The position numbers and the translations under genes were made by a program. The notes below the pieces were generated by a model that was given only the letters and a program-made list of their open reading frames with translations, made no database searches and had not been told where the DNA came from. A DNA stretch of 5,045 bases from Candidatus Sungbacteria bacterium RIFCSPHIGHO2_02_FULL_52_23 (GTDB taxonomy: Bacteria > Patescibacteriota > Minisyncoccia > Sungbacterales > HO2-52-23). The stretch covers positions 1 through 5,045 of the forward strand of contig MHQM01000037.1 of assembly GCA_001820655.1 (NCBI GenBank), given 5' to 3'. Below are positions 1 to 3,182 of the stretch, in pieces (position 1 is the first letter of the stretch; every line of letters starts with the position of its first letter).

Positions 1-324
1 TTTGGACCGGTGTGGATGATACTCTATTTTCTCATGGGCGTGTCATTGTGGCTGGTGTGGAAGAGTGATTCGCACGCGCGGATGCAGGCACTGGGGCTGT
101 TTGCCGCTCAACTTGTGTTAAATGCCATCTGGACGCCGGTATTTTTCGGCGCACACTCAATCGGCAATGCGCTCGCTATTATCGTGCTCCTATGGGCGGC
201 AATTGTCATGACCATAATAATATTTACCAAAATCTCCAAACCAGCCGCTTGGCTCCTCGTGCCCTACATCCTCTGGGTAACCTTCGCCGCGTATCTCAAC
301 TATTCCCTCTGGACACTAAACTAG
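1..324 (+). CDS. tspO: TspO/MBR family membrane protein, 5'-truncated by window edge
   Basis: Tryptophan-rich sensory protein/translocator (TspO/MBR) family, a five-helix integral membrane protein; family members bind porphyrins and cholesterol-like ligands and are linked to stress or tetrapyrrole regulation. Seen: 107 residues in frame from base 1, opening with FGPVWMILYFLMG, which matches the family's FGPVWTxLYxxMG at the start of helix 2. Later come LNAIWTPVFFG (helix 3 region), a hydrophobic helix at about residues 58-75, and the C-terminal PYILWVTFAAYLNYSLW signature with its conserved aromatic and Asn residues. Family length is about 155-160, so roughly 50 N-terminal residues lie upstream; the GTG at base 10 is an internal Val codon. 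The gene ends naturally with LWTLN and TAG at 322-324, and this stop lies at the edge of an inserted element. The ligand and physiological role cannot be told from sequence. Confidence 0.93.
   Translation, partial: FGPVWMILYFLMGVSLWLVWKSDSHARMQALGLFAAQLVLNAIWTPVFFGAHSIGNALAIIVLLWAAIVMTIIIFTKISKPAAWLLVPYILWVTFAAYLNYSLWTLN
315..323. repeat. Left target-site duplication of the inserted element
   Basis: ACTAAACTA at 315-323 recurs exactly at 524-532, flanking the inverted repeat at 323-523. If the terminal repeats are taken as symmetrical the duplication is 8 bp (ACTAAACT); the ninth base is also the first base of the element. The left copy encodes the last Leu-Asn of TspO and the start of its stop codon. 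Confidence 0.75.
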
Positions 325-342
325 ACCTACTGCGTAAAGATT
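323..342 (+). repeat. Left terminal inverted repeat
   Basis: This 20-bp arm is perfectly complementary to 504-523. It starts AGACCTACTGCG. The pairing extends one more base pair outward (322/524) by coincidence with the target duplication. Confidence 0.85.
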
Positions 343-368
343 TTCGTAGCGAAATGTTCAGATTTCGG

Positions 369-407
369 AGACGGGGCGTCCCGCTAAAGCGGGAACACCT
401 CGCGTCT
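369..407 (+). repeat. Inner hairpin 1 of the element (GC-rich)
   Basis: The outer stem AGACG/CGTCT (369-373 with 403-407) continues, past a two-base bulge and one mismatch, through 374-378 with 396-400. It ends in a perfect apical stem TCCCGC/GCGGGA (379-384 with 389-394) closed by a TAAA loop. There is no T tract after it, so it is not a classical terminator. Confidence 0.7.
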
Positions 408-410
408 GTC

Positions 411-477
411 CTACGGCGAAGCAAAAATTATGAAGCATATACGGTGTATATGTTGAATAATTTTTGCAAAGCCGTAG
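411..477 (+). repeat. Inner hairpin 2 of the element (long rod with purine loops)
   Basis: Three perfect helices are stacked with symmetrical interior loops. CTACGGC/GCCGTAG is 411-417 with 471-477. An 11-bp AT-rich helix is 421-431 with 457-467. CATATAC/GTATATG is 436-442 with 446-452, closed by a GGT loop. The first interior loop is GAA opposite AAA (418-420, 468-470). The second joint contains adjacent G-A and A-G oppositions (432-433 with 455-456), followed by an A-T pair and a G-T wobble. The strict length symmetry suggests a folded RNA or single-stranded DNA form is being kept. Confidence 0.75.
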
Positions 478-503
478 TTGAAATCTGGAGATTGCAGCAG
501 AAG

Positions 504-523
504 AATCTTTACGCAGTAGGTCT
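504..523 (-). repeat. Right terminal inverted repeat
   Basis: Exact reverse complement of 323-342 over 20 bp, ending ...GCAGTAGGTCT. The right copy of the direct repeat follows it immediately. Confidence 0.85.
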
Positions 524-532
524 ACTAAACTA
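524..532. repeat. Right target-site duplication
   Basis: ACTAAACTA, identical to 315-323. Removing the element plus one copy restores CTA AAC TAA in the tspO frame, so the ancestral gene ended with the same residues and a TAA stop. Confidence 0.75.
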
Positions 533-586
533 ATCCCCACCCAACATCATTCCTACATACTTGAGAATATAAGGATGTGTGGGGAT
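533..586 (+). repeat. Imperfect inverted repeat between tspO and mnmA
   Basis: ATCCCCAC (533-540) pairs with GTGGGGAT (579-586). After a three-base bulge, ACATC (544-548) pairs with GATGT (574-578), leaving a loop of about 25 bases. In the ancestral, insertion-free arrangement it would begin at the last base of the tspO TAA stop. No T tract follows (G runs do), so it is not a canonical intrinsic terminator. It could be a Rho-independent-like pause or a 3'-end stabilising stem for tspO mRNA. Confidence 0.4.
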
Positions 587-604
587 GGGGCGGGGGTGAC
601 AGGG
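581..604 (+). other. Potential G-quadruplex motif on the + strand
   Basis: Four G tracts (581-584, 587-590, 592-596, 602-604) are separated by loops AT, C and TGACA, satisfying the G3+N1-7 rule. It covers the -35 element of the mnmA promoter on the non-template strand, and its first tract is shared with the inverted repeat at 533-586, so the two structures are mutually exclusive. Formation in the cell is unproven. Confidence 0.4.
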
Positions 605-624
605 TGGCAGAAAAGATGTATAAT
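596..624 (+). promoter_or_regulatory. mnmA promoter, sigma-70 type
   Basis: The -35 GTGACA (596-601, five of six matches to TTGACA), a 17-base spacer and a perfect -10 TATAAT (619-624). The expected transcription start is about 631, two bases before the ATG at 633, so the mRNA would be essentially leaderless. Confidence 0.75.
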
Positions 625-632
625 ATTTTTTG

Positions 633-1709
633 ATGAAAGAGGAGAAAAGCAGAAAAAGGGTATATGTCGGGATGTCGGGCGGGGTAGATTCGTCCGTGAC
701 GGTAGCACTTCTGAAGGAGCAGGGGTATGATGTGGTCGGCGTGCATATCAAGATGTGGAGCGATCCGTCCATCCCGTGCAATTTTAAGGAAGACAGGTAT
801 GACGCTATGCGTGCGGCGGAGAAGATCGGCATCCCGTTTCAGACGTGGGATCTGACGGAAGAATACCGTACGGCTGTGGTGGAATACATGATCCGCGAGT
901 ATGCGGCGGGGCGCACACCCAATCCCGATGTGATGTGCAATCGTCATGTGAAATTTGGCGTGTTTTTGCGCCGAGCGCTTGAGGCGGGTGCGGATTTTGT
1001 GGCGACGGGGCATTACGCGAGAATCAGGAATCAGGAATCAGGAATCAGGAGCTTGGATGCGGCGCGGGATAAAAACAAAGATCAGAGTTATTTTTTGTGG
1101 ACTCTCGGGCAGGAGCAATTAAAACATTGTCTATTTCCGATAGGCGAGTATACCAAGCCTGAAGTGCGTGAGATAGCGCGCAAATTTTCTTTGCCGACTG
1201 CGGAGAAAAAAGACTCGCAGGGGATCTGTTTTATCGGCGAGATTGATCTCAATGCGTTTTTGAAAAAGCATATTCCTATGAGACCCGGTCTCATAGTGAC
1301 AACCGCGGGGCGGATTGTGGGGGAGCATGACGGGCTTGCGTTTTATACGATAGGCCAGCGTGAGGGACTCGGCATCGGCGGGGGAATCCCGTACTATGTC
1401 GCGGCCAAAGACGCGACCGCCAATACTCTTGTCGTGGCCGAAGGTCCGTATGATGAGAAGCTTTTCCGGCAGGAGCTTGCCGTCATGGATGTGAATTGGA
1501 TATCCGGCAGTGCTCCGCCATCCGGCGGATTTCGGTGCGAAGCTCGCATCCGCTATCGCCAGCCGCTACAAAAGTGCACCGTAAACCTACAACCTACAAC
1601 CTACAAACTACAAACTATTTTTGATGAGCCGCAGCGCGCTGTAACACCCGGGCAGTCTATTGTCTTTTATCGTGGAGAAGAAATGCTCGGCGGCGGGATC
1701 ATCGTATGA
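633..1709 (+). CDS. mnmA: tRNA-specific 2-thiouridylase MnmA
   Basis: Cytoplasmic enzyme that adenylates U34 of tRNA-Lys, -Glu and -Gln and replaces O2 by sulfur taken from a persulfide relay (IscS and partners), stabilising wobble decoding. The product has 358 residues, near the usual 360-370. Seen: PP-loop SGGVDSS at residues 15-21 (ATP site); catalytic Cys102 in TPNPDVMCNRHVKFG and Cys199 in GICFIGE, at the positions known from E. coli MnmA; tRNA-binding DKNKDQSYF (146-154); GQREGLGIGGG (241-251); C-terminal beta-barrel ending FDEPQRAV-TPGQSIVFY-GGGII. Start: a TTG at 630 also opens the frame, but ATG 633 fits the family and sits right after the promoter. No Shine-Dalgarno precedes it; the GAGGAG at 639-644 is inside the gene. 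Oddities: heptamer repeats write the loops at residues 130-139 and 318-329. Confidence 0.96.
   Translation: MKEEKSRKRVYVGMSGGVDSSVTVALLKEQGYDVVGVHIKMWSDPSIPCNFKEDRYDAMRAAEKIGIPFQTWDLTEEYRTAVVEYMIREYAAGRTPNPDVMCNRHVKFGVFLRRALEAGADFVATGHYARIRNQESGIRSLDAARDKNKDQSYFLWTLGQEQLKHCLFPIGEYTKPEVREIARKFSLPTAEKKDSQGICFIGEIDLNAFLKKHIPMRPGLIVTTAGRIVGEHDGLAFYTIGQREGLGIGGGIPYYVAAKDATANTLVVAEGPYDEKLFRQELAVMDVNWISGSAPPSGGFRCEARIRYRQPLQKCTVNLQPTTYKLQTIFDEPQRAVTPGQSIVFYRGEEMLGGGIIV
1021..1048 (+). repeat. Four tandem GAATCAG heptamers inside mnmA
   Basis: Four perfect copies of GAATCAG. They encode residues 130-139 (RIRNQESGIR), in the loop between ATGHYA and DKNKDQSYF that is variable in the family. The unit is not a multiple of three, so gain or loss of one copy would shift the frame; three copies would be needed to keep it. 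Confidence 0.9.
1514..1529 (+). repeat. Small GC palindrome inside mnmA
   Basis: TCCGCC-ATCC-GGCGGA forms a perfect 6-bp stem with a 4-base loop. It encodes APPSGG at a variable turn (residues 294-299) in the third domain. It may be a copy of a short dispersed palindromic repeat; one copy cannot show that. Confidence 0.5.
1584..1618 (+). repeat. Five tandem heptamers (AACCTAC/AAACTAC) inside mnmA
   Basis: Three perfect AACCTAC units (1584-1604) are followed by AAACTAC and AAACTAT, keeping the 7-base period. They encode residues 318-329 (NLQPTTYKLQTI), the variable beta-turn just before the conserved FDEPQRAVTPGQ. The period is the same as in the repeat at 1021-1048 but the unit differs. Confidence 0.85.
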
Positions 1710-1720
1710 TCCGCCGCCGA
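1687..1720 (+). other. Strong hairpin spanning the mnmA stop codon
   Basis: A 16-base left arm (1687-1702) pairs with a 15-base right arm (1706-1720) with one bulged G and loop CGT; the stem is GGCGGCGG/CCGCCGCC-rich. It contains the last codons and the TGA. No T run follows, so it is a poor intrinsic terminator. A role in protecting the 3' end of mnmA mRNA, or slowing the ribosome or polymerase, is possible. Confidence 0.6.
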
Positions 1721-1729
1721 CTATCGGAC

Positions 1730-1758
1730 TTGCTTTATCGTAGGTCTTATCGTATAAC
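1730..1758 (+). promoter_or_regulatory. Candidate rpoD promoter
   Basis: TTGCTT (1730-1735), a 17-base spacer and TATAAC (1753-1758). The predicted start near 1765 gives a leader of about 57 bases. The -35 matches TTGACA only in its first three bases. A direct repeat TTATCGTA occurs at 1735-1742 and 1747-1754, one helical turn and a bit apart, partly within the spacer; it could be chance or an operator. Confidence 0.4.
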
Positions 1759-1793
1759 ACATACATCATTTGATCTTTTTACGAACAATTCTT

Positions 1794-1816
1794 GATGCGT
1801 TTGTGCATCGGGAGGA
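1794..1816 (+). promoter_or_regulatory. rpoD ribosome binding site with adjacent hairpin
   Basis: GGAGGA (1811-1816) stands 5 bases before the ATG at 1822 and decides that start over the in-frame ATG at 1795 and TTG at 1792, which have no such site. Directly before it, GATGCG (1794-1799) can pair with TGCATC (1804-1809) around a TTTG loop, ending one base before the Shine-Dalgarno site. It is the only strong Shine-Dalgarno in the window. Confidence 0.8.
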
Positions 1817-1821
1817 CTGCG

Positions 1822-3066
1822 ATGCGTCCAGTAACGGCTTGCGAATCCGAAGTGCCCGAAGATGTAGTAGAAGTGCGTACCTCGGAGGATGGGGATAATC
1901 TGATCCGCACATACTTCGGTGATGTTCGTAAGTATGCGCTGCTGAATCATGCGGAGGAGCGTAAACTTTGGGTGCGGATTACAAGCGCTCAAAAGCGTGA
2001 GCGTCGGGCGCTCTGTATGTCGCCCGTGGCCTTGCCCGTCCTTATAGGGTTTTTGCCGCAACAGTTTGAAGACGTTGTGCGCGAACTGCAGGATATCGCC
2101 CCGCGTCTGCAGGATTTGCGTAGCCAGAGGTGTATCGTCTCGCGGTCATCTCCTGTGTGCCGCACTCTTCGGCGTGTTTATGCCGAGCTGTGGCGGCAGT
2201 GGTGCAAGGCATGGGAAGCGTTGGCCCTGCACCCGCAGGTGTATGATGCAATACGCGAAGTTCTCGCGGCGCAATCGCAGAACCCGGCGCTTCATGTCGC
2301 TTATCATGCGTGGCATCGCGCATATGAGCGTCTCGGGCAACTTAAAGCGCGGATGATCAATGCCAACCTGCGGCTGGTTATTCACATAGCCACTCGCCAT
2401 CAAAATCGGGGCATGACGCTCCTTGATCTGATTCAGGAAGGCAACATCGGACTCATGCATGCGGTGGATAAGTTTGACTCAAGTCGGGGACTCAAAATTG
2501 TTACCTATGCGCATTGGTGGATTCGTCAGGCCATTACCCGCGCCATCAGCGACCAGCGTCGTACGGTTCGTCTTCCCAATCATGTGGTTGAAAAGGATCA
2601 GAGGATGCGGAAAGTTGAAGGGGCCCTATGGGAGGTACATCATCGGCCTCCTACCGATCAAGAGTTAGCTCACGCGCTCGGTTTGGCGCTTGAGGAACTT
2701 GAGGATCTGCGGGTAGCGATCCAACCCGTTATCTTTATGGACCAGATGATGGTAGGAGAAGACGACGGTACGAGTAAGATGACTCTCGCCGACATCCTGA
2801 CGGATGAGGATGCGCGAAATCCCGATGAACCTCTGATCAACGAGCAGTTGCGAAAATGTCTAACAGATTGTCTAGTAACGCTTACAAAGCGGGAGGCGTT
2901 TGTGATACGCCTGCGTTATGGTCTTGAGGACGAGAATCCGCGCACCCTGCAGGAGATCGCGAAGATCCTCGGTATCAGCCGGGAACGGGTCCGGCAGATA
3001 GAGAAAGGTGCTTTTCAGGAAATACGTTTGCCGTGGCGTAGAGCTATGCTCAACGGTTTTGCTTAG
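1822..3066 (+). CDS. rpoD: RNA polymerase sigma-70 factor, primary (RpoD/SigA) type
   Basis: Sigma subunit that directs RNA polymerase to -35/-10 promoters. 414 residues. Seen: region 1.2 at about 25-55 (DNLIRTYFGDVRKYALLNHAEE), after a very short N-terminus, so no region 1.1; a non-conserved segment of about 115 residues; regions 2.1-2.4 at about 176-250 (NLRLVIHIA, LIQEGNIGLMHAVDKFD, TYAHWWIRQAITRAISDQ); region 3 from NHVVE (about 253) to 335; region 4 at about 345-405 with the helix-turn-helix TLQEIAKILGISRERVRQIE. The -10 contacts Gln236 and Thr239 and the -35 contacts Arg387, Glu388, Arg391 and Gln392 match those of E. coli sigma-70. Odd: two aromatic residues of region 2.3 (Tyr425 and Phe427 in E. 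coli) are Leu224 and Ile226. The full set of regions argues for the housekeeping factor; a group 2 paralogue cannot be excluded. Ends with TAG and a terminator. Confidence 0.9.
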   Translation: MRPVTACESEVPEDVVEVRTSEDGDNLIRTYFGDVRKYALLNHAEERKLWVRITSAQKRERRALCMSPVALPVLIGFLPQQFEDVVRELQDIAPRLQDLRSQRCIVSRSSPVCRTLRRVYAELWRQWCKAWEALALHPQVYDAIREVLAAQSQNPALHVAYHAWHRAYERLGQLKARMINANLRLVIHIATRHQNRGMTLLDLIQEGNIGLMHAVDKFDSSRGLKIVTYAHWWIRQAITRAISDQRRTVRLPNHVVEKDQRMRKVEGALWEVHHRPPTDQELAHALGLALEELEDLRVAIQPVIFMDQMMVGEDDGTSKMTLADILTDEDARNPDEPLINEQLRKCLTDCLVTLTKREAFVIRLRYGLEDENPRTLQEIAKILGISRERVRQIEKGAFQEIRLPWRRAMLNGFA

Positions 3067-3088
3067 CTACGGTTACAGGTGCGTATAC

Positions 3089-3131
3089 GTCCTCTTGCGA
3101 ACTCTATGTTCGCAAGAGGACTTTTCATTTT
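3089..3131 (+). terminator. Intrinsic terminator after rpoD
   Basis: A perfect 14-bp stem (3089-3102 with 3108-3121) with loop TCTAT is followed by TTTTCATTTT. It begins 22 bases after the rpoD stop and separates rpoD from alaS. The T tract is itself half of a second small inverted repeat TTTTCAT/ATGAAAA (3122-3128 with 3132-3138). Confidence 0.92.
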
Positions 3132-3146
3132 ATGAAAATCTCATAT

Positions 3147-3175
3147 TTGAAATAGGGATGGTTTTGCGATACGAT
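3147..3175 (+). promoter_or_regulatory. alaS promoter, leaderless design
   Basis: TTGAAA (3147-3152), a 17-base spacer and TACGAT (3170-3175). The expected transcription start is at about 3182, one base before the ATG at 3183. The ATG at 3174 lies inside the -10 box and so should not be in the transcript. Confidence 0.6.
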
Positions 3176-3182
3176 GGTTTGT

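Larger units (their letters stand above)
323..523. mobile_element. 201-bp MITE-like element with nested hairpins, non-coding
   Basis: The ends are perfect 20-bp terminal inverted repeats (323-342 and 504-523, outermost bases AGACCTACTGCG). Complementarity continues inward without any length offset: 343-358 against 488-503 is patchy, and 359-366 against 480-487 is perfect (CAGATTTC/GAAATCTG). Each arm is therefore 44 bases. The arms enclose two independent hairpins, at 369-407 and 411-477, giving a three-way-junction or cloverleaf-like fold in either strand. Direct repeats of 8-9 bp flank it. There is no plausible protein; the reading frames crossing it are artefacts of the repeats. The features fit a non-autonomous transposable element mobilised in trans by a DDE transposase that makes 8-9 bp duplications, but no family can be named from this sequence. 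An alternative is an interspersed structured RNA or REP-like element; the flanking duplication favours transposition. Confidence 0.75.

Noticed and set aside
192..533. Open frames of 60-113 codons across the inverted-repeat element
   Set aside because: They exist only because the element's repeats happen to lack stops; they overlap tspO in another frame and have no family features.
639..644. GAGGAG resembling a Shine-Dalgarno site near the mnmA start
   Set aside because: It is downstream of the ATG at 633. The next in-frame ATG (672) is 27 bases away and would remove the first beta strand before the PP-loop.
525..1013. Long open frame of 162 codons on the minus strand
   Set aside because: It lies opposite mnmA and the promoter region, has low-complexity His/Arg/Pro-rich composition, and shows no recognisable motif; it is a shadow of the real gene.
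3174..3176. ATG at 3174 as the alaS start
   Set aside because: It would add MVC before the typical MQSSAIRRKFL start and lies inside the -10 box; no Shine-Dalgarno supports it.
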